Shown here in pieces: positions 23,010-33,953 of a stretch of 64,000 nucleotides of DNA. The notes under the pieces are model-generated. The model did no database searches and was not told the origin of the DNA. It was given only the letters and a program-made list of their open reading frames with translations. This stretch comes from Diphasiastrum complanatum (lineage: Eukaryota > Streptophyta > Lycopodiopsida > Lycopodiales > Lycopodiaceae). Numbering within the stretch: position 1 is the first letter of the stretch; each line of letters opens with the position of its first letter. The DNA lies in the NCBI GenBank assembly GCA_029204225.1, contig MU831845.1, positions 36,755 to 100,754 on the forward strand, written 5' to 3'. The position numbers and the translations under genes were made by a program.

Positions 23010-25602
23010 CTCCTAAAAATGTATCTAATGTGGATCAAGCATTGATCTTGAGATAAGACCAAGATTAGACCTACGCTTTGAAAAGGCACTTTTACAAAGT
23101 GGCTTTGTGAGAAGATCGCAATACACAAAGATGTGTCGACATATTCTAAGTTGATTTCACCTCCAATGAGCTTTTCCCTTACAAAATGGTGTGCCACTTC
23201 TATATGCTTGCTTCTTGCATGAAAAATAGGATTGTTTGCAAGAGCTTGTGTCGATATGTTGTCACATTTGATCAAGGGAAGATCATTCTCTTTGATGCAC
23301 TTTAGCTCCATGATTAACCTCTTGATCCAAAGCACCTCTTTAGTTGTTGTAGTGAGTGCTTTGTACTCGGCCACACAAGATGATAGATATATGGTATCTT
23401 GCTTCTTTGAAAACCAAGACACAAGATTGCCTCCAAGAAAGATAGTATATGCATTAATGGACTTCCGATCCATTTTATCGCTTGCAAAATCAGACTCTGA
23501 ATAGCCAACAATGGTTAGATTTTCTCAACATAGAAAAGACATATCTAGATTGACAAATAAAAGCATACTCTTCATGAAAATCAATCTCAAGGCCCAAAAT
23601 GTAATGGATCTCTCCTAGATTTTGCATTTTAAATTCTTTTCCTAATGCATCTTTGGTTTCTTGAACTAGCATCAAACAACTTCCACTAAGAATAATGTCA
23701 TCTACATAGATTAGGAGACTGACAATATTATTACCATCAAACTTTAAGTACATAGAAGGATCATAGTCACTAAGCACAAATCCTAATGAAAGTAGAAAGT
23801 TGTTGAGTCTTGAATACCATGATCTAGGTGCTTGCTTTAAGCCATAAAGACTTCTAAATAGCAAACACACCTTAGATTTATCCTTGATAAATCCTTGAGG
23901 TTGTTCCATGTATATCTCCTCCTCAAGATAGCCATTCAAAAAAGCGTTGGAGACATCAAGTTGAAACAGTTTCCACTTAAAAAAATAAGGCAAGAGAGAT
24001 TATGATTCTTATTGTCACTCTTTGTTACAGGAGCAAAGGTTTCTTCATAGTCAAGGCCATATATTTGTGCAAAGCCTTTAGCACATAATCTTGCCTTGTA
24101 CTTGTTGATGGAGCCATCATGATTGTACTTGATCTTGAACACCCACTTGCATCCAATGATATGCATGTAAGGTGGTGGATCCACTAGCTCCCATGTGTGG
24201 TTGGTGATCAAGGCATCATATTCAATCTTCATGGCCTCATACCACTCCTTGGTATTGAGGGCTTCTTGAACATCTTTGGGCTCCTCATGAGAAACAAAAT
24301 AAGCATAAGTGGAATCAAGGTCCACTTGTTTTCCTTTGTCATCATAAGTGAGACTCTTGGGCTCGGATATCTCCCTCATGGATCTTCTAGGAGTGAAAAT
24401 CCGAGGACTTCCATCTTCAAATCTTGACTCCTCCATATGTTGATTGTCTTCAATAACAATAGGTGATAGATTTTGAGGTTGCTTGATCTTGGCCCCTCCA
24501 AGATTGGACTTTTCTTCTTCATGAAAATCTACATCTCTACTATCAATTACTTTAGAGATAGAGAGCTTGTAGATTCAATAGGCTTTCTGTTGGATGAATA
24601 TCCAACCATTACTCCTTTGCTTGCACAAGGATCATCCTTCTTTCTCGTTTCCAAGGGAATATGGACAAAGCATATGCATCCAAATACTCTAAGGTGTTCA
24701 ACCTTAGGTTTCTTCAAATAGAGTGCTTCATATGGTGACTTTCCTCCAAGTGCAACATGAGGGAGTCTATTGCAAAGATAGTTTGAACAATTGATAGCCT
24801 CACCCCAAAAGTCTTTTGCCAAGGATGCCTCAATTCTAATGGTTTGGCACATTTACACATTGTCCTATTCTTTCTTTCAGCCACCCCATTTTGAGATGGT
24901 GTATATGCACAAGAAAACTCTCTTTTAATGCCTTCAAGCTCACAATAATCATGAAATTTATTGGAAGCATAGACTTTGAAGCTAGAAGATATACCCAGGT
25001 AAATCTAGTGAGATCATCAATGAAAGTTACAAAGCAAGTAGCACCACCCTTGCTCTTTGATCCAAGTGTATGAGCTCCAATGGATGTGTAGTCTTGATAG
25101 ATGACTTTGAAAAAGGCTTCTTATGAGACTTAGATATGGCACAAGACTCACATGGCTTGAAATTCTTGGAGATAAGATTAGGCAAGCCAATAGCTTTGGC
25201 TTTCTTGACCGTGGACACCATAGAATTATAGTTAGGATGTCCCAACCTTCTATGCCATTGTTCCTCCAAAGACATATGAGTAGCAAAAGCACTATCACAA
25301 GAGTTAGCATACTCTTTGGGATCAAGCTTGTAGATTCCACCATATCTAGACCCAAATGCAAGGATCTCATCATGCTTCTTGATTGTACATGTATCAACAT
25401 TGAAATTCACATCTAGTCCACTATCAAACAATTGCCCAACACTAATAATATTTTCTGTTAACTTGGGAACAAAAAGTACATTAGACAGAGAAAGAACTTC
25501 TGATGAAGAAAGCTTTAAGGGAATGGTCCCTATGCCTTCAATAGCACACTCATGATCATTTGCTGTGTAGATGGACTTCTTGGCTCCTTCATAAGGTGAC
25601 AT
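23010..25602 (-). pseudogene. Element D pol: protease to RNase H, broken
   Basis: From right to left: YTANDHECAIEGIGTIPL and LSSSEVLSLSNVLFVP of the protease/GAG-pre-integrase region, then WHRRLGHPNYNS with CESCAISKSH. A frameshifted integrase core leads to its C-terminal end at 24852-24547 (EASLAKDFWGEAINCSNYLC). RT is at 24436-23490 (GCKWVFKIKYNHDGSI, ETFAPVTK, SLYGLKQAPRSWYSR, YVDDIILSGSC). RNase H is at 23473-22982 (MDRKSINAYTIFLGG, RSKHIEVAHHFVRE). Between RT and RNase H the usual ITRPDL region is missing: the frame passes from FSMLRKSN directly toward SDFASDKMDRKS. Multiple frameshifts make it inactive. Confidence 0.88.
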
Positions 25603-25662
25603 GGATGAAAAAGAATACTTGGAGCTACATATATGTGAGGAAGCTCCACTGTCGATATACCA

Positions 25663-26583
25663 CTAAGGTGATGAAGAAAAACTCGAGACCATAAGAGATC
25701 CCTCTCCATCACTTGCATGAGCATCTTCCTTCTCTTCATCAGATATGTTGGCTTGCTTGAATTGACTCTTCTTTTTTAAGCAATTGGTGGCATAATGCCC
25801 CTTTTTGCCACAAAAGAAACACTTGATGTTTTTCTTCTTCTTCTTGGATGTGGAAGCTTGAGAGGACTCATCCTCTTCTCCTTTCTCCTTGGAAATAAGA
25901 TTGTTCTTGCTTGAAGAGGATTGGTGTTGATTCTTACTTCTTGTCTTGTGCTTGTCTTTGGTAAAGAGAACTTTACCATCAATGTTGAGAGACAATCTCT
26001 CCATTTTTAAGAGTTTATACTCTTGTCTTGATTCTTCAGAAATGAGCACACTTTGGAGTGCTTCCAAACTTGGTAGCTCCTCCTTAATGGCATAACTCTG
26101 AACAAGGTTGTCATATTCCTCCTTTAACCCATTAAGTATGACTTGAACAAGTTCATTTTGGTTGATGGAGTCTCCTATGCATGACAATTCTCTATGGAGG
26201 TCTTTAACTCTCATTACATAAGCTGAAGCACATTCATCACTTTTCTGTACACTTTGAAAAATTTGGTTTCTTAGTGTTAAAAGTCTAGAAGTATTATTTG
26301 CCTCATAGATAGACTTGAGAGTATCCCAAACATCTTTGACATTAGTACAAGCACCAATTTCTCTTAAGATGTCATTTGAGACATTCATCTTAATATAATG
26401 CAGAGCCATCCTGGCTCTCTTTCTGTACTTTGGAATTTCTTGAGGAATTTGTGGTTCTTCTTCAATGCCAAGTACAATATCCATCACATCTTATAGTATT
26501 AAGACAGATTCCATTCTAACCTTCCAAATTGAGTAATTGGAGGTTGACAATCTTTCACTTGCTTCTAATAGAAAGACACCCAT
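25663..26583 (-). pseudogene. Element D gag
   Basis: The ATG at 26583 opens MGVFLLEASERLSTSNYSIW, followed after about 32 codons by an in-frame TAA near 26490. The rest (274 codons from 26487) is open. It has a UBN2-type gag core (LVQVILNGLKEEYDNLVQSY), a Lys/Ser-rich tract and a CCHC knuckle CFFCGKKGHYATNC near 25800. A TAG replaces the first Trp of the usual WWIDSGASSH at the gag/protease boundary (25662), so translation would stop there. Gag normally forms the particle that houses reverse transcription. Confidence 0.88.
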
Positions 26584-27332
26584 TGAAGTCATAAAGAATG
26601 ATGGAAATAAAAAAAGATGGATGAAAGAATTGCTTATCTTCTCACTATAGAAACCAATCAAGGGTATAGAACCAAATACTATATAAGACTAAACAAAAAA
26701 CTGTGAGATAGATCTCACTAGCTTGACAATCTCTCTAAAACAAGATTTGAATCATCAAAAAAGATAAAGTATGGCAAAAGTTATGGTTCTCTGAATTTCA
26801 CACATGTGAATTATTCCAAAAATGTCAAATTGGCTCAAATACATATTTGTATGAAACAATTTGTCTAGAACCTATAAATCTTGTCTAAATCACATATAGA
26901 TGAGATTGGTCAACTTCTGGATGATTTTTGTGATCATTCAGGCAATAAATGACATGTACTCATGATTTGCCACAGGTCTAGACACCCTACCTACGACTCT
27001 TCAAAAGCTTATAACTTCTGATTGGCTTATCTAGCTATCATGATTCAAATTGCATCAAATTCTACACATTTCTAGCTTTCTAGTGGGCTAATTTGCTTAA
27101 AATTTGGATCTAAGGTGAGAGAGAACCACCAAACTGAAAATGGGCGGATTTCACATGTGCCAGCACCTGAAATTCCGTACAGTACCTGATCTGGCCCATT
27201 CAATGTGGTTTGAAACTTAGAATCACAAGAAAACCGCAAACTAGCTAGAAGGTAGAATCTAGACAATTCCTAGCTTGAAATCTGATCACATCTACAAACT
27301 TTTTGATTAGATTTGCTTGTAAAACTTAGGTA

Positions 27333-27345
27333 GAATTTGATACCA
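27333..27345 (-). promoter_or_regulatory. Primer binding site of element D
   Basis: The minus strand reads tggtatcaaattc, directly adjoining the LTR. It matches initiator tRNA-Met for only the first 8 bases, so it is degenerate or altered. Confidence 0.7.
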
Positions 27346-27960
27346 TGCTGAATTCACATGTGTGGGATGCCCTACACATGTATTTTTGATCTCCTAAGCC
27401 CAATAACACCATAAAGATCAGACTAGCATTGGTTGTCAATAGGAAAGCTGATCATACAAGCAATATTATTGTGTTACAAGCAAGATCTGTCAACAAAACA
27501 TAAGACTAAGCATCATAAATGCCTCTACTTGGCTAGAGAGAGAAAATAGCAAGTACAAAACTCATGGAGAGAGAGAGAGCACAAAGAGCTTGTCTCCAAA
27601 TTTGCATTACACACAAATTTCATCGTCTTCTCAATGAGAGTACATCACATATATATAGATCCATGGACTCTTCTCCTACTTTGAGTTGAATTGGAGTTGT
27701 GGATCCACCTCTCAAGCTATCTAGACTTATTCAAGCCACCTCACTATGTCTAATTGTGCAACCTAGTCTTTTCAAGCATTAAATGTGGCATGTAAAGTAC
27801 AAATGGCAATTCCTATGGTAGCTCGAGTTTCTACTTCTACCTACCTTGAATATTTTATTCTAAGATGGGTCTTTACTAAGCCAAAAGAGCTCAATTCATC
27901 TTTGGCATTTTTAGGACCCATTCGCACAACATTAGATAGATTTTTTCAATAATTTTGACA
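27346..27960 (-). repeat. 5' LTR of element D
   Basis: 615 bp, minus-strand TGTCAAAATTATT to ...GAATTCAGCA. It has a TATA box (tatatatatg, about 27649-27659 on minus) and a variant palindrome cacatgtgtg near its inner end. Confidence 0.85.
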
Positions 27961-28404
27961 TCATATCGACACACTCAGATTCAACTCTTACTAGAGTTAT
28001 CACTATGTTGCTGCAAGAAGATAATTGAAGAAGTCAAGACACTACGTCTGCTTCCTCCTCTCAAGCTCTATATGTCAACAAAGGCTCGAAGTGACAAAAG
28101 TAGAAAAGCTCCAAAAAGGCTACAACAAATCAGAAACAGACTCAAAGTCAAGCACAATCATCAGATCCACAATCGAAGAAGAAGATGTTTTGTAGGTATT
28201 GCAAGCGCAATAACCATGAGATCAAGGATTGAAGAATTCTCCAAGCGAAGAACGCAGCCAAGCAACTTGATCAACAAGCAAACATAGTTTCATTATCTCC
28301 CCAGGTCGAACTGGACGAAGGGGCATTCATGGTCAAAGATCAAAGCGCATTTTTGGATGATTCATGATTTTCAGATTCTGGAGCAACTCAATATATAACC
28401 AATC
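27961..28404 (+). pseudogene. Element E, 5' part: gag zinc knuckle and protease start
   Basis: The plus frame reads a Ser/Gln-rich gag tail, then MFCRYCKRNNHEIKD followed by TGA, then RILQAKNAAKQLDQQ, FMVKDQSAFLDDS, a stop, and FSDSGATQYITN. This is a CX2CX4HX4D-type knuckle whose last Cys codon has decayed, followed by the protease active site DSGA. The frame is cut at CAATC by element B and resumes at 33954. The gag N-terminus and 5' LTR are missing, because D's LTR abuts at 27960. Confidence 0.85.
28400..28404 (+). repeat. Target-site duplication CAATC, left copy
   Basis: Identical to 33954-33958. Removing element B and one copy rejoins the protease of element E in frame (ITN / QLLHVLQHKKSVHLG). 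Confidence 0.92.
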
Positions 28405-29266
28405 TGATAAATTTTATAGTTTTTAGGACAATAATGATTGTACTTTACAATCATAGAGAGTTATTGGTTGCTTAATCAATGAATCTACCAAGTTCTACAC
28501 ATTAGATCTTGATCTAGATTCACTACACTTGGATTTAAGCAAGAGCAATGGATCAACACATCATTTTTTAGTGAGAGCGGCTTCACACGTGTGGAGTATT
28601 GTCCACTGTACGGCCTGCACCTGAAACAACAAGTACAATGATACTAGATAGCAATCATGCATAAAAATCACAAGACAAATGACTAGAAATCTCACAAAAG
28701 TGTAGAGTGCAAAAGTCTCATCAATCTTCTTAGCAAAATGATGATCCTTTTATGGATCAAGTACATCCATGAGTCTGGTACAGTCCATCAGGCCTTCACA
28801 CGTGTGAAGAGTGCCACATCACTCAGATCTATCCATTTTATCCATCCTTGATCCTTATCCAATAGTTGACCTTCTAGAATATGACTAAAATCCAAAAAGC
28901 TAGTCTCCTAGAATATAGGAATATTCCCTACAAAATAGGCTCTAAGGAAAATGGTCAACTCTTATCTTCTAGTACTCTATACACATGTGTGAACATCCAC
29001 TTGCCATGTGGGAGCATTTACTCATGCACATGCAAGGAAAAGCTAATTTGTAGGTGACTAGTCGACTTGACTAAAAACTAGTCATTTCATGTTCACACTA
29101 ACTAGAATGATACAAAATCAACTTGGATATATACAAACATGAAAAGTACATCCTTTCACACGTGGGAACAGGCTCCACACGTGTGAAATCATATCATCAA
29201 CATATTCTAATGTTTGATCAATATTTACATGAACCAATGTCAAGTGAGAAGTGACAATTTTCAACA
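28405..29266 (-). repeat. 3' LTR of element B
   Basis: Plus-strand edges tgataaatttt and tttcaaca (minus TGTTGAAAATTG...ATCA). It carries CACACGTGTG at 28584, 28797 and 29176, plus near copies. Confidence 0.95.
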
Positions 29267-29277
29267 CTCCTCCTCAC
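29267..29277 (-). promoter_or_regulatory. Polypurine tract of element B
   Basis: The minus strand gtgaggaggag directly precedes the LTR. The same tract precedes the LTRs of F (36381-36391) and, with one change, M. Confidence 0.85.
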
Positions 29278-29279
29278 TT

Positions 29280-30350
29280 CTAACTTGGCAAATCTAGTGT
29301 ACATCTATCTACAATTCCAAGAGCATATCTTATCTTAAAAAATGGATCTTTGGACAATGGTTTGGTTAAGATATCAGCTATGCATTCGGATGATGGTACA
29401 TGATCTAGTTGCACTTCCTTGGATTGTATCTTCTCCCTCACAAAGTGGTGAGCTATCTCAATATGCTTTGTTCTAGCATGGAAGATAGGATTTGAAGCAA
29501 TTTGTTGAGAAGCTTGATTGTCACAAAATATGTAAGGGATCTCCTCGGCCTCTAGCACATGTAGTTCCATCAAGAGTCTTCTTAGCCATAGGAGCTCTTT
29601 GGTTGTTGAAGTCAATGCCTTGTACTCGGCTTCACAAGAAGATAGTGAGATTGTATCTTGCTTTTTGGAAAGCCAAGATATCACTCCTCCACAAAGAAAT
29701 GTTGCAAATGCACTAATGGACTTCCTATCCATCTTGTCTCCTACAAAATCTGAATCCGAGTAGGCTCTCAAGTGCAAGTTAGATCCTTCATAAAGTATGC
29801 CAAAAAATCTAGTACTAGAAACATATCTAAGTACTCTCTTGGCACTTTTCCAATGATGAACTAAAGGAGCTTGCATACTTTGACTCAACTTGCTTACACA
29901 AAAACTTAAGTCAGGTCTAGTGATAGTTAAATAGATTAGAGAGCCTATAAGCTTCCTAAAGAGAGTGATGTCCTCAAAGGATGCTTCATCACCTTCATTA
30001 GTTGCTTTCACAACATGCTCCATAGGGGTGTCAATCCCCTTACAGTCTTTCATACCAAATCTTTCAAGAATGGAAGTAGCATACTTAGATTGACTTATGA
30101 AAGTACAATTGCTACTTCTAGACACTTCTATCCCAAGTATAAACTTTAGGAAGCCTAGATCTACCATCTTGAACTCACTAGATAAGTCAACTTTTACTTT
30201 GCCTATGCCATCATCATCATTTCCTGTCATAATGATGTCATCAACATAAAGAACCAAAATGATGATCTTTCCTTCATTACATTTAAAATATAAAGAAGGT
30301 TCATAAGCACTTAGTACTCTTAGCAAATTGTGACTCATCAAAAAGTACAT
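29280..30350 (-). pseudogene. Element B reverse transcriptase (C-terminal half) and RNase H
   Basis: A 356-codon open frame. It has LSAYEPSLYFK, the catalytic YVDDIIMTGND, FILGIEV, LIGSLIYLTITRPDL, SDSDFVGDKMDRKS, SSCEAEYKAL, ARTKHIEIAHHFVRE and CIADILTKPLSKDPF. It starts abruptly: the fingers and palm motifs upstream (GCKWVFK, ETFAPV, SLYGLKQAPR) are absent, and the preceding linker (VLFDESQFAKS) joins it out of frame. The protein cannot be a working polymerase even though RNase H looks intact. Confidence 0.9.
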
Positions 30351-30946
30351 CCTTGCTTACCTTTACTTTCTTGGATGTAGGATCATATATCCTATATCCT
30401 ATTTTCTCCATAGCCAACAAAGATTCCTTTGAAGGAGGTAGCATCTTCTTACCTTCTAGTCTCCAAAGGAATGTGTACATAACAAGTACATCCAAAGATC
30501 TTAAAATCTTTTACATTGGGTTTCTTATCAAACAAGGCTTGATAAGGTGAGATCCCATCTATAGCACTACTAGGAAGTCTATTACACAAATAATTCACAC
30601 ATGTTATGGCTTCTCCCCAAAATGAGATGGGAAGTGATGCATCAAGCCTCAAGGACTTTGCACACTCACATAGACTCCTATTTTTCCTCTCGGCCACCCC
30701 ATTTTGTTGAGGGGTGTAGGAACAAGTGTATTGTAACTTAATACCATTGATCTCACAAAAGTCTTTCATTTTATTGGAGGTGTACTCTCCTCCATTATCA
30801 CATCTTAGTGCTTTGATAGAAGTACTAAGTTGTTTCTCTACTAGAGACTTGAACTTAATGAAAGCTTCATAAACAAGACTTTTCTTTGATAGTAACTCAA
30901 TCCATGTGAATCTAGTACAATCATCTATAAAAGTTACATACATCAA
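30301..30946 (-). pseudogene. Element B integrase, frameshifted
   Basis: The frame at 30946-30449 has YVTFIDDCTRF, RCDNGGEYTSN, TPQQNGVAERKNR and FWGEAITCVNYLCNR, i.e. the second Asp (RCDNGGEY) and the Glu of DD35E. A +1 shift near 30455 leads to IGYRIYDPTSKKV and VLFDESQFA (30495-30301), the C-terminal SH3-like part and linker, which ends at the deletion. Integrase inserts the cDNA into the genome. Confidence 0.88.
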
Positions 30947-32496
30947 GGCACCTCCATTACTTGCATGTGAAAAACTATTACATCAGAATGTATGAGATCC
31001 AAGGGAGAGAGAAATCTTGATGAAGATTTCTTGTAAGAAGATTTGTGTGACTTTGCAAGGCCACATGCCTCACACATTTTTCCACACTTCTTGAAAGTTC
31101 TTGGTAGGCCGAGAGCTAGTTCCTTGCTTGCCATTGAGTCCATAGATTGAAGATTAGGATGGCCTAATCTCTTATGCCAAAGATCCACTTGAGTTAGCTC
31201 CTCCCTAGCCAAGTTCACACTTTCACTTGCAACATTAGCATCCAACTTGAAAAGTCTACCTTGCTTAATGCCACTAGCTATGCACTTATCAGTTTTCAAG
31301 ATGGAACAAACTCCATTCTTGAAATGTACATCTAGTCCATTGTCCATTAATTGTCCTACACTAAGCAAGTTTCTTGAAATGGTAGGAACATACAAAACAT
31401 TATCTAGATCTATCCTTTTAGATGTGCCTAAACAAAGAGGTATAGATCCTATGCCATCTATCTTGCATGCTTGATCACTAGCAGTGTATATTGACTTCTT
31501 AGAGTCATTACAAGATAGAAGAGTAGAAAAATAATGCTTGTTAAAGGACATGTGGGAACTAGCCCCACTATCTATCCACCATGTGTCTTGACTTGAAGTT
31601 GGTGTAGATGCAACCATTAAGGATGTGTTGAATCCATCCTCATATTCTTCCTCTTGAGCAATGTTCCCTTGATCTCCTTTGGCTTGTTGATTCTTCTTCA
31701 AGTAGCATTCCGAGGCAAAGTGTCCTTTCTTTCCACAAAAGAAACACTTTAATTTTGCCTTGTTCTTCACTTTGCCTTTGGAGGTAGATCCTTCATTCTT
31801 CATCTCGGCCTCCTTGCCTTGATTTTTCTTGAATGGATTTTGCTTTTTCTTGCCTTTAGATGTAAAGTTAGCTTTCTCCTCTCCTCCATTAAGTGACATG
31901 CTATCCATTCTTGTCTTGAGGTGTAGAAGCCTACTCTCCTCGGCCACAAGAACATTGTGCAACTTTTCAATGGATGGAAGAGAGTCTTGAATGGCAAATG
32001 ATTGGACTAAGTTGGTAAACTCATCACTTAGACCATTCAAAATGATTTGTACTAGTTCTTGATCTTGGATCTTCTCTCCTATTGCACTTAACTCCTTGTT
32101 AAGAGATTTGATCCTAAGAACATACTCTTGTCCACTCTCTCCACTTCCTTTCATGCTTTGGAAAACTTGATTTCTTAGCATGAGGATTCTTGAAGTATTG
32201 TTGGATTCATAAATTCTCTTTAATGAATCCCAAGCCTCTTTGGATGAGGTACAAGAAGACACCTCTTTCAAGAGGTCATTGCATACATTTAACTTTATGC
32301 AATGTAGAGCTAATCTTGCTCTCTTCTTGTATTTGGCTTGTTCTTGGGGAGTTTGAGGCTCTTCCTCTACTCCTTTAACTATGTCATATAGATCATGGAT
32401 CACTAGGAGTGATTCCATTCTCACTTTCCAAATGGAATAATTTGTGGAAGTGAGTCTCTCACTGGATTCCATCAAATATCCACCCATGGATGACAT
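30943..32496 (-). CDS. Element B Gag, protease and GAG-pre-integrase
   Basis: A 517-codon frame starting MSSMGGYLMESSERLTS, the conserved start seen in F, I and the family A copy. It holds the gag core, a CCHC knuckle CFFCGKKGHFASEC (near 31725), the protease WWIDSGASSHMS (near 31570) and the GAG-pre-integrase WHKRLGHPNLQS with CEACGLAKSH. It ends after HSDV with a frameshift into the integrase core. The first integrase Asp (HSDV) is in this frame. Gag and protease are uninterrupted, so this copy could still make particles, although it lacks a complete RT. Confidence 0.9.
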   Translation of the reverse strand: MSSMGGYLMESSERLTSTNYSIWKVRMESLLVIHDLYDIVKGVEEEPQTPQEQAKYKKRARLALHCIKLNVCNDLLKEVSSCTSSKEAWDSLKRIYESNNTSRILMLRNQVFQSMKGSGESGQEYVLRIKSLNKELSAIGEKIQDQELVQIILNGLSDEFTNLVQSFAIQDSLPSIEKLHNVLVAEESRLLHLKTRMDSMSLNGGEEKANFTSKGKKKQNPFKKNQGKEAEMKNEGSTSKGKVKNKAKLKCFFCGKKGHFASECYLKKNQQAKGDQGNIAQEEEYEDGFNTSLMVASTPTSSQDTWWIDSGASSHMSFNKHYFSTLLSCNDSKKSIYTASDQACKIDGIGSIPLCLGTSKRIDLDNVLYVPTISRNLLSVGQLMDNGLDVHFKNGVCSILKTDKCIASGIKQGRLFKLDANVASESVNLAREELTQVDLWHKRLGHPNLQSMDSMASKELALGLPRTFKKCGKMCEACGLAKSHKSSYKKSSSRFLSPLDLIHSDVIVFHMQVMEVP

Positions 32497-33079
32497 TTTA
32501 GAATGAATGCTCTTTTAAAAATCACAAAGATTTTTTAATTTTAAAAGATCTATGAAAAGGCCTAAAGCTTTCTAGAATGCCTATAGGCTTGTCTCTATCA
32601 AACTAGCACACAAGCTTGAATGATACTCAAAGATATTACCAAAAATTTCTAGCTTTCACTCTCACAAAAAAATTGCTTTACACTTTTCTTAGAGATTTCA
32701 CTTCAACTAAGGATCTGAACAAATCAGCCTCTTAAGATCTGATCTTAGACTCTAAAAAGAAATGCTTCAATGATCCAAAACACTATTTGGTCATAGGCAT
32801 TAGTTAGAATGAATCTAGATCAATACTATGCTTCAAAAAGCACCAAAAATGAACTAGTATTGTGATTTTGGGACCAACAAACACAAAGTAACTTGAATTG
32901 AAAGTTGTTGTACGGTTTCACACGTGTGAAAAGTACATACACAGCCTCCAAGTCGTTTTTATCCAAATGATTACAAGCTATCACTCTAGAAGAACTCGCC
33001 CTCACTAGTATTGGCCAAAAAACAAATTTTGCCAATGATCTTTACAAGATTTATGATTCAATGATCACTCTCTTACTTA
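32497..33079 (-). promoter_or_regulatory. Leader of element B
   Basis: Untranslated region between primer site and gag. It contains ttcacacgtgtgaa at 32917-32930, so the palindrome is not confined to LTRs. Confidence 0.6.
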
Positions 33080-33091
33080 GCTCTGATATCA
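33080..33091 (-). promoter_or_regulatory. Primer binding site of element B
   Basis: Minus strand tgatatcagagc, one base different from the standard TGGTATCAGAGC, immediately after the LTR. Confidence 0.85.
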
Positions 33092-33953
33092 TGATGAATT
33101 TTACAGTTTTTAGGACAATAATGACTATACTTTACAATCATAGAGAGTTATTGGTTGCTTAATCAATGAATCTATCAAGTTCTACACATTAGATCTTGAT
33201 CTAGATTCACTACACTTGGATTTAAGCAAGAGCAATGGATCAACACATCATTTTTTAGTGAGAGCGACTTCACACGTGTGGAGTACTGTCCATTGTACGG
33301 GCTGCACCTAAAACAACAAGTACAATGATACTAGATAGCAATCATGCATAAAAATCACAAGACAAATGACTATAAATCTCACAAAAGTGTAGAGTGCAAA
33401 AGTCTCATCAATCTTCTTAGCAAAATGATGATCCTTTTATGGATCAAGTACATCCATGAGTCTGGTATAGTCCAGCAGGCCTTCACATGTGTGAAGAGTG
33501 CCACATCACTCAGATCTATCCATTTTATCCATCCTTGATCCTTATCCAATAGTTGACCTTCTAGAATATGACTAAAATCCAAAAAGCTAGTCTCCTAGAA
33601 TATAGGAATATTCCCTACAAAATAGGATCTAAGGAAAATGGTCAGCTCTTATCTTCTAGTACTCTATACACACGTGTGAACATCCACTTGCCATGTGGGA
33701 GCATTTACTCATGCACATGCAAGGAAAAGCTAATTTGTAGGTGACTAGTCGACTTGACTAAAAACTAGTCATTTCATATTCACACTAACTAGAATGATAC
33801 AAAATCAATTTGGATATATACAAACATGAAAAGTACATCCTTTCACACGTGGGAACAGGATCCACACGTGTGAAATCATATCATCAACATATTCTAATGT
33901 TTGATCAATATTTACATGAACCAATGTCAAGTGAGAAGTGACAATTTTCAACA
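33092..33953 (-). repeat. 5' LTR of element B
   Basis: 862 bp, the same length as the left copy. CACACGTGTG is at 33271, 33669 and 33863. It ends next to the CAATC duplication (33954-33958). Confidence 0.95.

Larger units (their letters stand above)
22516..27960 (-). mobile_element. Element D: full-order but decayed Ty1/copia
   Basis: Reading minus: 5' LTR (27346-27960), primer site (27333-27345), leader, gag, protease, integrase, RT, RNase H, 3' LTR (22516-23009). The two LTRs differ at about a dozen positions in the shared 494 bases (about 97% by eye). The 3' LTR lacks the last 120 or so bases of the 5' copy, so the left end is truncated and no target duplication can be read. Its leader resembles that of fragment I (41445-42198), so D and I are sister families. 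Confidence 0.9.
28405..33953 (-). mobile_element. Element B: complete-ended, internally deleted Ty1/copia
   Basis: 5549 bp with two 862-bp LTRs, a perfect CAATC duplication, a primer site and a polypurine tract. The LTRs differ at about 20 positions by eye (about 97.7% identical), so it is older than the unit at 4655-17520. Pol lacks the linker and N-terminal half of RT (junction near 30330-30345). It could move only with help from another element. It is inserted in the protease of element E. Confidence 0.95.
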
